Source: an uncultured Erythrobacter sp. (GTDB taxonomy: Bacteria > Pseudomonadota > Alphaproteobacteria > Sphingomonadales > Sphingomonadaceae). Taken from it: a DNA stretch of 64,000 nucleotides. Every line of letters starts with the position of its first letter. Position 1 is the first letter of the stretch. A model generated the notes under the pieces. That model worked only from the letters and a program-made list of their open reading frames with translations. It had not been told where the DNA came from and did not search any database. The DNA is taken from assembly GCA_947493165.1 (NCBI GenBank), contig CANLPY010000002.1, positions 558,001 to 622,000 of the forward strand, read 5' to 3'. Positions 25,636 to 33,917 of this stretch are shown piece after piece. A program made the position numbers and the translations under genes.

Positions 25636-26427
25636 TCATTCATAGCCAGCACGCTTTGCCACCTGGCAGGCATCAGCCTGAAGACTATCTCCGCGGTGCT
25701 TGACCCCCCGCCTCCTCCAGCGCGCACGCCAAAGCGGAAAAGGGCTACGAGAAAGTTCACAGATAGTGGTCGGTATCGGCAATTCATCCCGCCACTTGGC
25801 GCGCATATAGCGATAAGCATCTAAATACCCGCCCGCGAGCGACACGATCGGGCGATTGTTGTGAACCACTGGCAGTTCGACGGCCCACGCACTGCGCCTG
25901 CTCGCCTTGGCAGCTTGTGCCACGTCCGTTCCGTAGAGATGAAAGCTTGGCAAACTCGCATCAAACTGAAATCCAGCGTCGCGCCGTAAAATCAATAGTA
26001 GCTCATCAAATGAGACCACGGGAGTAGGTGGAAAGCCACTTTCCCCAAGCTCTCGGTCCATCGTAACGTCCCAAACGCAGCCGACATGCGCTCCCGAAGA
26101 TTGCACGCCATAGGGCCCTGCAACCATCCAATCAGGCGCTTCACCAAGCAAACCGTTCAGGACATCAATCGCCCGATCTAACCAACCAACTGGCAAATAG
26201 ACATCCTGATGCGCGAATACGCAGATCCTAGCAGCGGTTCGCGCCAATCCAGCATTATAAGCCTCCGCCATATCCGCCGCACCTTCGATAATTGTGAGGG
26301 GCAGCTGACCGCTCACGACATCGGGAGAGCGCGCAAGGCACTCATCCAGAATGCCATGATCATTCACTGCAGCAATAACGCAAAAATCATCCGCCAAGTA
26401 CGGCTCTGCCCCACTCAACTGGACCAT
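25636..26427 (-). CDS. Glycosyltransferase family protein (GT2-like)
   Basis: A protein of about 263 residues from the ATG at 26427, which overlaps the rfbB stop by one base (TGATG); the longer frame to 26460 would enter rfbB. It shows FCVIAAVNDHGILDECLARS, then AEAYNAGLARTAARICVFAHQDVYLP, a GT-A nucleotide-binding pattern with HQD in place of DxD, and VVHNNRPIVSL near the end. It resembles the glycosyltransferase-like domain often found beside rfb genes. The donor is unknown. Confidence 0.78.
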   Translation of the reverse strand: MVQLSGAEPYLADDFCVIAAVNDHGILDECLARSPDVVSGQLPLTIIEGAADMAEAYNAGLARTAARICVFAHQDVYLPVGWLDRAIDVLNGLLGEAPDWMVAGPYGVQSSGAHVGCVWDVTMDRELGESGFPPTPVVSFDELLLILRRDAGFQFDASLPSFHLYGTDVAQAAKASRRSAWAVELPVVHNNRPIVSLAGGYLDAYRYMRAKWRDELPIPTTICELSRSPFPLWRARWRRRGVKHRGDSLQADACQVAKRAGYE

Positions 26428-27488
26428 CAGTCCGGCCGTTGATTCAGCGGGCGCCACCACTGCTCATTGTCCAGATACCACTTAACGGTTTCCGCCAGAC
26501 CTTCGTCGAAACTATAGGTCGGCCCAAAGCCTAGTTCACCCTCAGCTTTTGTGGCATTGATTGCATAACGCCGGTCGTGGCCAGCGCGATCTTTTACAAA
26601 TGTCTTGAGTGACGCGCTCGGCACCCCTTTCGCAGCCGGAGCATTTGGAAAACGCGCTCCAAGCTCTTCAATCTGCTCAAATGCGTTGTCCGCTGCAGCG
26701 CAAATTGCGTCAATCACCGCCACATTGGCCAGCTCTTCATTGCCACCAATGTTATACGTTTCGCCTGCTCTACCGTGCTGCAAACAAGCTTCAATTGCCC
26801 TGCAGTGATCTATGACATGCAACCAATCTCGGATATTCTGCCCATCCCCATATATCGGCAGGTTTTTTCCGTGCAGCGCATTCAGCAAAAACAGAGGGAT
26901 CAGCTTTTCAGGGTATTGATAGGGGCCGTAGTTGTTCGAACAATTGCTTGTGGTCACTTGCAGACCAAAGGTGTGGTGATATGCGCGAACCAAATGGTCC
27001 GACGCTGCCTTAGACGCCGAATAGGGAGAGTTTGGCGCGTAAGGCGTCGTTTCGCAAAACGCCGGATCATCCGCTTCCAATGAGCCGTAAACTTCATCGG
27101 TCGAAATGTGATGGAACCTATGGTCTTGCCCATCACCAGTGTCCAACCAGACGGCTCTAGCTGCCTTTAGAAGACTGTTTGTTCCCAGAACATTGGTATC
27201 AATAAAGGCATCAGGCCCGGTAATTGATCGATCGACATGACTTTCAGCGGCGAAGTGAATAATCGTATCAATGTTGCGCTCGCGCAGAAGCGTTTCGACC
27301 AGTGCCCCGTCGCGTATATCGCCTTCAACCAAGTCGCATTGATCAACGCCATCAACAGTCGAGCAATTGCCAGCGTATGTCAGTGCATCAAGCACTACCA
27401 AAGTATCTCCAGGGTGGTGTTCAGCCCAATAGTGCACAAAATTCCCGCCGATAAAGCCGGCACCGCCCGTGATCAGCAGGTTTGTCAT
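26427..27488 (-). CDS. rfbB: dTDP-glucose 4,6-dehydratase
   Basis: A 353-residue short-chain dehydrogenase-type enzyme making dTDP-4-dehydro-6-deoxyglucose, the second step to dTDP-L-rhamnose. The NAD site TGGAGFIGGNFV is at residues 7-18, the acid/base motif STDEVYGSL near 132, and the YxxxK pair as YSASKAASDHL near 160. The ATG at 27488 overlaps the rfbD stop as ATGA and puts the NAD motif at the N-terminus; the frame to 27575 is an artefact of upstream reading. It is part of a tightly overlapping rfbACDB unit. Confidence 0.96.
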   Translation of the reverse strand: MTNLLITGGAGFIGGNFVHYWAEHHPGDTLVVLDALTYAGNCSTVDGVDQCDLVEGDIRDGALVETLLRERNIDTIIHFAAESHVDRSITGPDAFIDTNVLGTNSLLKAARAVWLDTGDGQDHRFHHISTDEVYGSLEADDPAFCETTPYAPNSPYSASKAASDHLVRAYHHTFGLQVTTSNCSNNYGPYQYPEKLIPLFLLNALHGKNLPIYGDGQNIRDWLHVIDHCRAIEACLQHGRAGETYNIGGNEELANVAVIDAICAAADNAFEQIEELGARFPNAPAAKGVPSASLKTFVKDRAGHDRRYAINATKAEGELGFGPTYSFDEGLAETVKWYLDNEQWWRPLNQRPD

Positions 27489-28339
27489 AGGGTTTGCTCC
27501 TCCATGAGCATCATACGAAGGTTTTGGCGCCAAGGCGCCTGATACTCGCCAAGCAGTTTGCTGGTTTTGGAGCAATCTAGCCGCGAAAATGCAGGTCGCA
27601 CGGCTGGCGTCGGATACTCATGGGTCTCAATCGGCCTTATCGGCACTTCTCGGTCCAACAGCCCGATTGAAAGCGCCTCTTCTTGTATCGCCACAGCGAA
27701 ATCATACCAGCTAGCGGATCCAGAATCGCTGTGATGAAATATTCCTTGCGCGCCTCTGCCAATCAATCCCCATACCGCCTCAGCAAGGCCATTTGCCCAT
27801 GTCGGAGCACCGATTTGATCAGAAACCACGCTAAGCTCATCGCGCTCTCGCATCAGGCGCAGCATGGTCGTGACAAAATTGGAATGTCCCGCCCCATAAA
27901 CCCAACTGGCGCGCACGATCATGTCACCCTTACCAGCGCCATCTTCACCGAGAGATTTAGTCTTACCATAAACCGACAGAGGCCGCTTTGCATCATCCGG
28001 GCCATAGGGCTGCGACGACCGGCCATCAAAGACAAAATCCGTCGAAATTTGAACAAGCCGTCCACCAAGCTCGTCCATTGCCTCCGCCATCGCAATCACA
28101 GCATCGGCGTTTATGGCACGCGCAAGATTTGCCTCAGATTCGGCCCTATCAACGGCGGTGTAGGCACCTGCATTGATTAATACATCGGGCGCGGCACGCG
28201 CCACGAGAGCGCCAAGGCGCGATGGCTTCGACAGATCAAAATCGTCACGGCTGGGTGCGAAAATGTGCAAACCTTCAGGCGCAGTTCTCTGTAAAGCAGA
28301 ACCGAGCTGACCAGTCCCACCGGTCAACAGAACCTTCAT
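27485..28339 (-). CDS. rfbD: dTDP-4-dehydrorhamnose reductase
   Basis: A 284-residue NAD(P)H-dependent reductase forming dTDP-L-rhamnose, the last step of the pathway. Visible motifs are the glycine-rich TGGTGQLGSAL at the N-terminus, ISTDFVFDG, and YGKTKSLGE (the YxxxK catalytic pair), with the RASWVYG block typical of RfbD. Start and stop both overlap neighbours by ATGA (rfbC upstream, rfbB downstream). Confidence 0.95.
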   Translation of the reverse strand: MKVLLTGGTGQLGSALQRTAPEGLHIFAPSRDDFDLSKPSRLGALVARAAPDVLINAGAYTAVDRAESEANLARAINADAVIAMAEAMDELGGRLVQISTDFVFDGRSSQPYGPDDAKRPLSVYGKTKSLGEDGAGKGDMIVRASWVYGAGHSNFVTTMLRLMRERDELSVVSDQIGAPTWANGLAEAVWGLIGRGAQGIFHHSDSGSASWYDFAVAIQEEALSIGLLDREVPIRPIETHEYPTPAVRPAFSRLDCSKTSKLLGEYQAPWRQNLRMMLMEEQTL

Positions 28340-28881
28340 TTGAATGCACTCACATCAGCCAATGAACGCCCCGATTTATCCTTCTCGGAAAGCAAAAGCT
28401 CATGATCCAGTTGCGGCCAATCGACCGCGACGCTGGCGTCATTCCAAGCCAGAGTTTGTTCATTCTCCGGCGCGTAAGGTGCAGTGCACTTATAGAGGAA
28501 ATCTGTGTCATCTTCTAAGGTTAGAAAACCATGCGCAAACCCTTCTGGGACCCAGAACATTCGCTTGTTGCGGGCCGATAGTTCAACCCCTACCCATTTC
28601 CCGAAATGCTCAGAGGATCGTCGCAGATCTACCGCGACATCAAAAACAGCGCCAGTAGCGACACGGACCAGCTTGCCTTGTGATACCGGGTTTTGAAAAT
28701 GCAATCCGCGCAACACGCCCCGCTGCGAGCGACTGTGGTTGTCCTGAACAAAATCGACATCAAGGCCGGCGTCGTGAAAGGCTTGTGCATTCCAGCTTTC
28801 CATGAAGAAACCGCGATCATCGCCAAATACAGCCGGCTCAATGATTATTGGCCCAGGAATATTGCACGGGATGAACTTCAT
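28336..28881 (-). CDS. rfbC: dTDP-4-dehydrorhamnose 3,5-epimerase
   Basis: A 181-residue cupin-fold epimerase for the third step of dTDP-rhamnose synthesis. The family blocks [33 protein letters not shown] (with the catalytic His) and [11 protein letters not shown] are all present, and the length is normal. It overlaps rfbA and rfbD by ATGA. Confidence 0.96.
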   Translation of the reverse strand: MKFIPCNIPGPIIIEPAVFGDDRGFFMESWNAQAFHDAGLDVDFVQDNHSRSQRGVLRGLHFQNPVSQGKLVRVATGAVFDVAVDLRRSSEHFGKWVGVELSARNKRMFWVPEGFAHGFLTLEDDTDFLYKCTAPYAPENEQTLAWNDASVAVDWPQLDHELLLSEKDKSGRSLADVSAFK

Positions 28882-29768
28882 TGCCGTATCGGATCTTCGA
28901 GCAGCGATTGCAGGTAAGCGCCATAACCTGACTTCAGCAAAGGCCGAGCCAATTCTTCAAGCGACGCATCATTGATGAAACCTTGCCGCCAGGCGATCTC
29001 TTCTGGGCAGCACAGTTTCAAACCCTGGCGCTCTTCAGTAATGCGCACAAAGGTAGAGGCATCCAGCAATGATCCATGAGTGCCGGTGTCAAGCCAGGCA
29101 AAGCCGCGCCCCATAAGCTCAACCGCCAAAGCATCATCGTCCAGATACAGCCGATTAAGGTCCGTTATTTCCAGCTCTCCGCGGCTTGAGGGCTTGAGTT
29201 CGCGCGCGCGATCAACAACCGTTTCGTCGTAGAAATAAAGACCCGTTACGGCATAGTTCGATTTTGGAGCCTGCGGCTTTTCTTCAAGGGAGACAGCATT
29301 TCCAGCTGCGCCAAATTCGACAACACCATAGTCTTCGGGATTGTTGACGCGGTATGCGAAAACACTCGCGCCAGCGGTTTTGCTATCGGCGTGAGACAAG
29401 ACTTCAGGCAAACCGTGCCCGTAGAAAATATTGTCACCCAGAACCAAGGCAGATTGCTCATCTCCCAGGAAGTCAGCGCCAATCAAGAATGCCTGAGCCA
29501 ACCCTTTTGGTTCCGGCTGGACAGCATAACTAAGAGATATCCCCCATTGTGATCCATCACCCAAAACTCGGCGAAACTGCGCTGCATCTTCGGGTGTTGT
29601 GATAACCAAGACATCGCGAATTCCCGCCAACATTAGGGTACTCAGCGGATAATAAATCATTGGCTTATCGTAGATCGGCATCAATTGTTTTGAGACGCCA
29701 TTAGTCAAAGGATAGAGGCGCGTACCTGAACCACCCGCTAGGATAATGCCCTTCCGGCTAGTGGTCAT
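28878..29768 (-). CDS. rfbA: Glucose-1-phosphate thymidylyltransferase
   Basis: A 296-residue nucleotidyltransferase that makes dTDP-glucose and so starts the rhamnose route. It begins [26 protein letters not shown] and contains [13 protein letters not shown] and [20 protein letters not shown], all diagnostic. It is the first gene of a nine-gene minus-strand operon running through rfbC, rfbD, rfbB, three transferase/modification genes and wzx. The upstream 140 bases hold two palindromes and the start of the divergent lasso cluster. Confidence 0.96.
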   Translation of the reverse strand: MTTSRKGIILAGGSGTRLYPLTNGVSKQLMPIYDKPMIYYPLSTLMLAGIRDVLVITTPEDAAQFRRVLGDGSQWGISLSYAVQPEPKGLAQAFLIGADFLGDEQSALVLGDNIFYGHGLPEVLSHADSKTAGASVFAYRVNNPEDYGVVEFGAAGNAVSLEEKPQAPKSNYAVTGLYFYDETVVDRARELKPSSRGELEITDLNRLYLDDDALAVELMGRGFAWLDTGTHGSLLDASTFVRITEERQGLKLCCPEEIAWRQGFINDASLEELARPLLKSGYGAYLQSLLEDPIRQ

Positions 29769-29821
29769 TAGAAACTCGCTCCTGCTTTGCGCGCACGTTG
29801 TAGATACATAGAGTTATCGGC

Positions 29822-29839
29822 ATCGCAGCCCGCTGCGAT
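29822..29839. promoter_or_regulatory. Perfect inverted repeat upstream of rfbA
   Basis: ATCGCAGC-CC-GCTGCGAT is an 8-bp perfect inverted repeat with a 2-bp spacer, 54 bases upstream of the rfbA start, in the gap shared with the lasso-cluster nucleotidyltransferase gene. It could be an operator or a leader hairpin. The factor is unknown. Confidence 0.45.
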
Positions 29840-29871
29840 TGGGTCAACGCCGCAACTCTCCCTCGCCAACA

Positions 29872-29881
29872 GAGTTAACTC
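29872..29881. promoter_or_regulatory. GAGTTAACTC palindrome
   Basis: A 10-bp perfect palindrome in the divergent gap between rfbA and the nucleotidyltransferase gene. It may be an operator for either side, but a 10-bp palindrome can occur by chance. Confidence 0.25.
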
Positions 29882-29956
29882 AATATCGTGCAAAGCGATG
29901 TTAAATGATTGGAACAGCTCTGGTCACAAGGTTTCGATTGCAGCATCACTAAGGCC

Positions 29957-31120
29957 ATGGATAAGATGCCGCCAATAGATGCTGTGCTTGCTGCCGCAGT
30001 GCGCGGTGAACGCGCCGATTGGTCTGCCATGTCCAAAGATCGGCAAGAATGCGCCGCCTTGGTCCCCAAATTGTGGCAGCGCATAGCGTTTCATGGAATC
30101 GCACCAATGCTGCACGCAATCTCTGAGAACCTCGTCGGCTGGCCCGATCCGCTGGTCCAAAAGATCCGAAACGAAGCGCACATGGCGAGCCTTTGGGAAG
30201 TCACGCATCGCAATTGTATAAGCGATTTGAGCGAAGCTTTTGTTCAAAAAGGCATCCAAAGCACAATCATGAAGGGAACGGCCCTTGCCTATTCGCTCTA
30301 TCCTGATCCGTCGCACCGCCGCCGTGGCGATACCGACCTGCTGATCCGGCCAGGCAATACTGCAAAGGCTAGGAAGCTCTTGGATAACTCTGGATGGATC
30401 AGACGTCCCAGCCCTCAAGGCCTTATGTCTCAAGAGACATGGATCTTCGATACCGGAGTGGGTTTCATTCACGAGCTCGATCTGCATTGGCAAGTGCAAG
30501 ACCGCGCGACACTGCAATCTGTTTTGCCTAACGAACAATTTTTCGAAGGGACAGCCCCACTCTCGCAGCTCTGTGCAGATGCCCGCATGCCCAGCCTTGC
30601 GCTCAGTCTCATTCAAATCGCGATCAATCAGGCCTGGCATGAGGCCAGAGGACTGGCTGTCGATGGGCGCAAAGTCTGCGGCGGTAAGCGATTGATTTGG
30701 GCAAAGGATTGTGACCTGCTGGCGCGCAGTCTTACCTCGCAAGATTGGGCCGCTATTATCGAAATGAGTGAGCAGGGAAATATCATGCCGGTAGTCAAAG
30801 ATGCGCTTGAATTTGCTCGGTCGGTTTTTGTCACACCGATCCCGCAAGACATCGCAGCACGTTTGGCCAAGCCTACCACCAACCAAACTATCGTGCGCTA
30901 TCTACGCAACCCCGACCTGGCGCGCGAATTCCTAATCGATCTGCGTCATACGCCGGGATTGCGCCGGAAAATAGAACTGGTTCGGGCTAATGCGTTGCCA
31001 TCTCGCACACACTTGCAATCCAAATATCAAGACCATGCACATTGGCCTACGTTCGCATTGCATGCACGGCGGCTAAGCCGGTCAGTGCTGCGCTTGGTGA
31101 GAGCAGGTCTGCCACGATGA
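29957..31120 (+). CDS. Nucleotidyltransferase-family protein of the lasso cluster
   Basis: A protein of about 387 residues related to the NTP_transf_5 group. The nucleotidyltransferase core is seen as STIMKGTALAYSLYPDPSHRRRGDTDLLIRP, where K and the GDTDLLI Asp pair stand for the lysine and metal-binding DxD of the fold. Such genes accompany lasso-peptide clusters of the paeninodin type, where their job is not settled; adding a nucleotide to the peptide or acting as its immunity factor are both possible. It overlaps the exporter gene by ATGA. The start could be this ATG, the ATG at 29966, or a TTG at 29909. Confidence 0.75.
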   Translation: MDKMPPIDAVLAAAVRGERADWSAMSKDRQECAALVPKLWQRIAFHGIAPMLHAISENLVGWPDPLVQKIRNEAHMASLWEVTHRNCISDLSEAFVQKGIQSTIMKGTALAYSLYPDPSHRRRGDTDLLIRPGNTAKARKLLDNSGWIRRPSPQGLMSQETWIFDTGVGFIHELDLHWQVQDRATLQSVLPNEQFFEGTAPLSQLCADARMPSLALSLIQIAINQAWHEARGLAVDGRKVCGGKRLIWAKDCDLLARSLTSQDWAAIIEMSEQGNIMPVVKDALEFARSVFVTPIPQDIAARLAKPTTNQTIVRYLRNPDLAREFLIDLRHTPGLRRKIELVRANALPSRTHLQSKYQDHAHWPTFALHARRLSRSVLRLVRAGLPR

Positions 31121-32772
31121 CCGACACATTTCTATGGAAGCAAGCCAGACTGTTTCGCCGTGAGCTAGCCTTGATCAGCACAGTAGGCTTGCTGAGCTCA
31201 TTAGCAGCATTGAGTGTACCTTGGCTCGCTGGACAATTGCTAGGCGGGATGGTCAGCGATTTCTCTCCCAACCTTTACGGTGTGACGGGGCTGCTCATAC
31301 TCGGGCTCGCAATCATGGCTGCGCTTAATATCTGCGCAGGTCTTGTGTCTGCGAGAACGTCAGGGCTGATCTTGGCGCGCATCCGCACCGAGACATACAA
31401 TCACCTCCAACATTTGCCGAACGCGTTCCATGACATGAGCAAGCGTGGTGATTTGCTATCGCTAATGACCCATGACGTGCGCGGTTTGGCCAGCTTTTTA
31501 ACCGCAACGCTCGCAAGTATCCCCTCCATGTTGCTGACCGTAATTGGCGCAAGTTTTTTACTTCTATTAGTCGACCCTGTTATGGCGCTGGTGATCCCAA
31601 TCCTTATCCCGCTGTTCTTCATTGTGACACGGTTGGTCGGAAGGCGTTTGCGAACCTTGGCAGCGGAAGTTCGCCAAGCCGAAGCTGAAGTCATCTGGGC
31701 GGCTGAACGAGACCTCGAACTGGTCCCGGCAACCAAAGCCTTCGCGCGCGAGGCACCTCAATCCCGACACTATGCAGCCGCAATCGATAGAGCGCGCATC
31801 CTAAGCCTACGCGAAGATCGAATAACCACCATCATAACCCCGCTAATATCATTCGTGTGTGCGCTCATAGCCATTTGCGTGGTTGTCTTCGCGAGCTCGC
31901 AATCGAGTGGTGAAGCGCGCAATCCAGGCGACCTTTTTGCAACCCTGCTCTACGCTGCGCTGCTCACTCGGCCTGTCGGCGGGTTGGCGGGCGTTTATGG
32001 TCAATGGCAAATCGCGCGGGGCACAGTAGCTAGGCTGGAACGCATACTAAGTGAGCCAAGGGAGCGAGGCTATCAGGGCAAGTCTCTCAAAGGCCGCGCC
32101 CAAGGCTCCTTGAGTTTTGAGAAAGTTACGTTCGGGTATCAAGGCCGTGACCGCGTTCTACACTGTGTGGACTTCACAATTGAGCCGGGTCAAGTTGTTG
32201 CGCTGACCGGAGCCAACGGCGTTGGTAAATCTACAATCGCACGACTCTTGATGGGGTTTTACGCGCCGCAAGACGGCAGAGTTTTGCTGGACAATGTCGA
32301 TGTGCGGCAAATTCAGGTGCAAGAATTGCGGCGTCAGTTCGGCTACGTTCCGCAACGCGCACAGCTCTTCAATGGCAGTATAGCGCAGAATATCGCTTTC
32401 GGCTGCGACAACGCGTCACCTGAAGCAATAGCGAATGCGGTTCGGATTGCTCAGGGCACTGACTTTATTGAACGATTGCCTGACGGACTTGGGACTGAGA
32501 TCGGTGATAACGGCGTGCGTTTATCCGGCGGCCAACGTCAACGCATCGCGCTTGCTCGTGCTCTGCTAATCGATCCACCTGTCCTGATCTTGGATGAAGC
32601 CACGAGCATGTATGATAGAGCCAGCGAGGCGGCATTTATTGCTGAATGTGCTGATGCATTCGCAGGCCGAACAGTGCTCTTGATCACCCATCGCCCCGCA
32701 ACCTTGGCGCTCGCAGATCGAATACTAGAAGTTAGTGGCGGTGGAGTTTTAGAAAAGGCGCTCTGCCAATAA
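31117..32772 (+). CDS. ABC exporter with fused membrane and ATPase domains (lasso D protein)
   Basis: A 551-residue half-transporter: about six membrane helices in residues 15-290, then the ATPase with Walker A (TGANGVGKSTIARLL), signature LSGGQRQRIALARALL, Walker B with the catalytic Glu (LILDEATSMYD) and H-loop (ITHRPATL). There is no peptidase C39 domain. In lasso clusters such D proteins export the mature peptide and give self-immunity. The start at 31117 is within the ATGA overlap with the nucleotidyltransferase; a longer frame from 31042 is an overlap artefact. It is convergent with the B1 gene 14 bases downstream. Confidence 0.88.
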   Translation: MTDTFLWKQARLFRRELALISTVGLLSSLAALSVPWLAGQLLGGMVSDFSPNLYGVTGLLILGLAIMAALNICAGLVSARTSGLILARIRTETYNHLQHLPNAFHDMSKRGDLLSLMTHDVRGLASFLTATLASIPSMLLTVIGASFLLLLVDPVMALVIPILIPLFFIVTRLVGRRLRTLAAEVRQAEAEVIWAAERDLELVPATKAFAREAPQSRHYAAAIDRARILSLREDRITTIITPLISFVCALIAICVVVFASSQSSGEARNPGDLFATLLYAALLTRPVGGLAGVYGQWQIARGTVARLERILSEPRERGYQGKSLKGRAQGSLSFEKVTFGYQGRDRVLHCVDFTIEPGQVVALTGANGVGKSTIARLLMGFYAPQDGRVLLDNVDVRQIQVQELRRQFGYVPQRAQLFNGSIAQNIAFGCDNASPEAIANAVRIAQGTDFIERLPDGLGTEIGDNGVRLSGGQRQRIALARALLIDPPVLILDEATSMYDRASEAAFIAECADAFAGRTVLLITHRPATLALADRILEVSGGGVLEKALCQ

Positions 32773-32786
32773 CAGGAAGCCTAATT

Positions 32787-33068
32787 CTATTCGGCATTCA
32801 CTGTGATCAACTTCCGCTCTGTTAATTCACTCAGAAGCGCCATGATATCGCGTTCGATGTCTGAACGCGGGGCATCAAATTCTGCCTCAATCGCATCGCA
32901 CAGCATTGAAATCGATTGGCCTTGCGCTTCTATCATCTCCCAAATCCGGCCACCTACGGCGTTCAACCCGAAATATATACCGGTTTCCAAATCAAGCATC
33001 ACAATCTCGCCGCTGACTTCACGCGCCACGACGTCATCTGACGCTTGTATGATATCGCTGAGTTGCAC
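32787..33068 (-). CDS. PqqD-like RiPP recognition element (lasso B1)
   Basis: A 93-residue PqqD-fold protein: ISGEIVMLDLETGIYFGLNAVG-type beta hairpin, then GGRIWEMIEAQGQSISMLCDAIEAEF and a final helix. Lasso B1 proteins bind the leader peptide and present it to the B2 protease. The start is GTG at 33068, five bases after the kinase-like gene, and it is the last gene of the six-gene minus-strand lasso operon. The sequence pattern is clear; the function follows from context with a separate B2 gene at 38155. Confidence 0.88.
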   Translation of the reverse strand: MQLSDIIQASDDVVAREVSGEIVMLDLETGIYFGLNAVGGRIWEMIEAQGQSISMLCDAIEAEFDAPRSDIERDIMALLSELTERKLITVNAE

Positions 33069-33071
33069 GTT

Positions 33072-33917
33072 TCAGTTGGCCTTCAAATCAAGTTTACGGA
33101 CGGCCGTAATGACGCGGTTGAGTTCCGAATAATCACGGCGATAGTCAAGCGAATAGCAAGCAATTGTCCGCGACAGTTCAGCTAAACGGGTGAAATGGTC
33201 TTCGAGGCGGCGTTTATCCTCTACGTCCAGAATAAACGAGTGCTGCAACAATTGAGCGAGCGCTTGAGAGGCCCCAAGCCGACTGATTTGGACCTCTGCA
33301 GGATCGGTATCGGATAACAATAATAGCGCAGCCAAGGGCACTGCTGTTGCTGAAACTGGCATTGAATCTGCGATGTCAATCGCGCGCTTGCGATCATCGT
33401 CCAATGCCACAAGGCACCTTCCGAACACAAAGTTGAAGCTATCGCCCATCAGTCTCAGCGTCGGCTCTTTGGGCTGCACAAAAAGGCCGTCATCGTCGCT
33501 GGTAATTTCAACAACATCTTCGGTCAGAAACGGATAACCGGCTTTCGCTAAAGTCGCAGCTAGGGTGGTTTTACCGCTGCGTGATTGACCGATAAACGCC
33601 AGCGCCGCGCCTTCATATACAATCGCGCTGCCGTGTAGGCATAGCCCGCCAGTATGGTTGGCGATCACGGGCAAAATAGCATTGCGATAAATGTCATACA
33701 CCGCCTCTGCACCGCCTTCTTCGGCTGGTATAGCGACCACATGTGAGCCGCGTTCAGCGATCTGAAAATCTGCATCGCCGGGAAACCGAACAAGGAAACC
33801 TCCATCTGCACGGTGAAACTCTGCCTTCACTTGCCCTTCGGTTGTTATCCAACGGTCATAGGGTTCATCTGGCAGCGCAGACTGCTGGCGCGCAGCTTCA
33901 ATTTTTAGCACAGTCAA
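33072..33917 (-). CDS. HPr kinase-like protein, putative lasso-peptide kinase
   Basis: A 281-residue protein with the C-terminal HPr-kinase fold: LHGSAIVYEGAALAFIG (residues 94-110) leads into the P-loop GQSRSGKTT (110-118), followed by TEDVVEI (132-138). In paeninodin clusters a protein of this type (PadeK) phosphorylates a serine of the lasso precursor. The start is a TTG at 33917, overlapping the methyltransferase stop as TTGA. No HPr or PTS gene is nearby, so a role on the precursor of this cluster is the better reading; the target residue is discussed in the findings. Confidence 0.82.
   Translation of the reverse strand: MTVLKIEAARQQSALPDEPYDRWITTEGQVKAEFHRADGGFLVRFPGDADFQIAERGSHVVAIPAEEGGAEAVYDIYRNAILPVIANHTGGLCLHGSAIVYEGAALAFIGQSRSGKTTLAATLAKAGYPFLTEDVVEITSDDDGLFVQPKEPTLRLMGDSFNFVFGRCLVALDDDRKRAIDIADSMPVSATAVPLAALLLLSDTDPAEVQISRLGASQALAQLLQHSFILDVEDKRRLEDHFTRLAELSRTIACYSLDYRRDYSELNRVITAVRKLDLKAN

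Noticed and set aside
29924..30886. 320-codon minus-strand frame opposite the lasso nucleotidyltransferase
   Set aside because: The plus frame has the nucleotidyltransferase core and is coupled to the exporter by ATGA; the minus frame has no motif.
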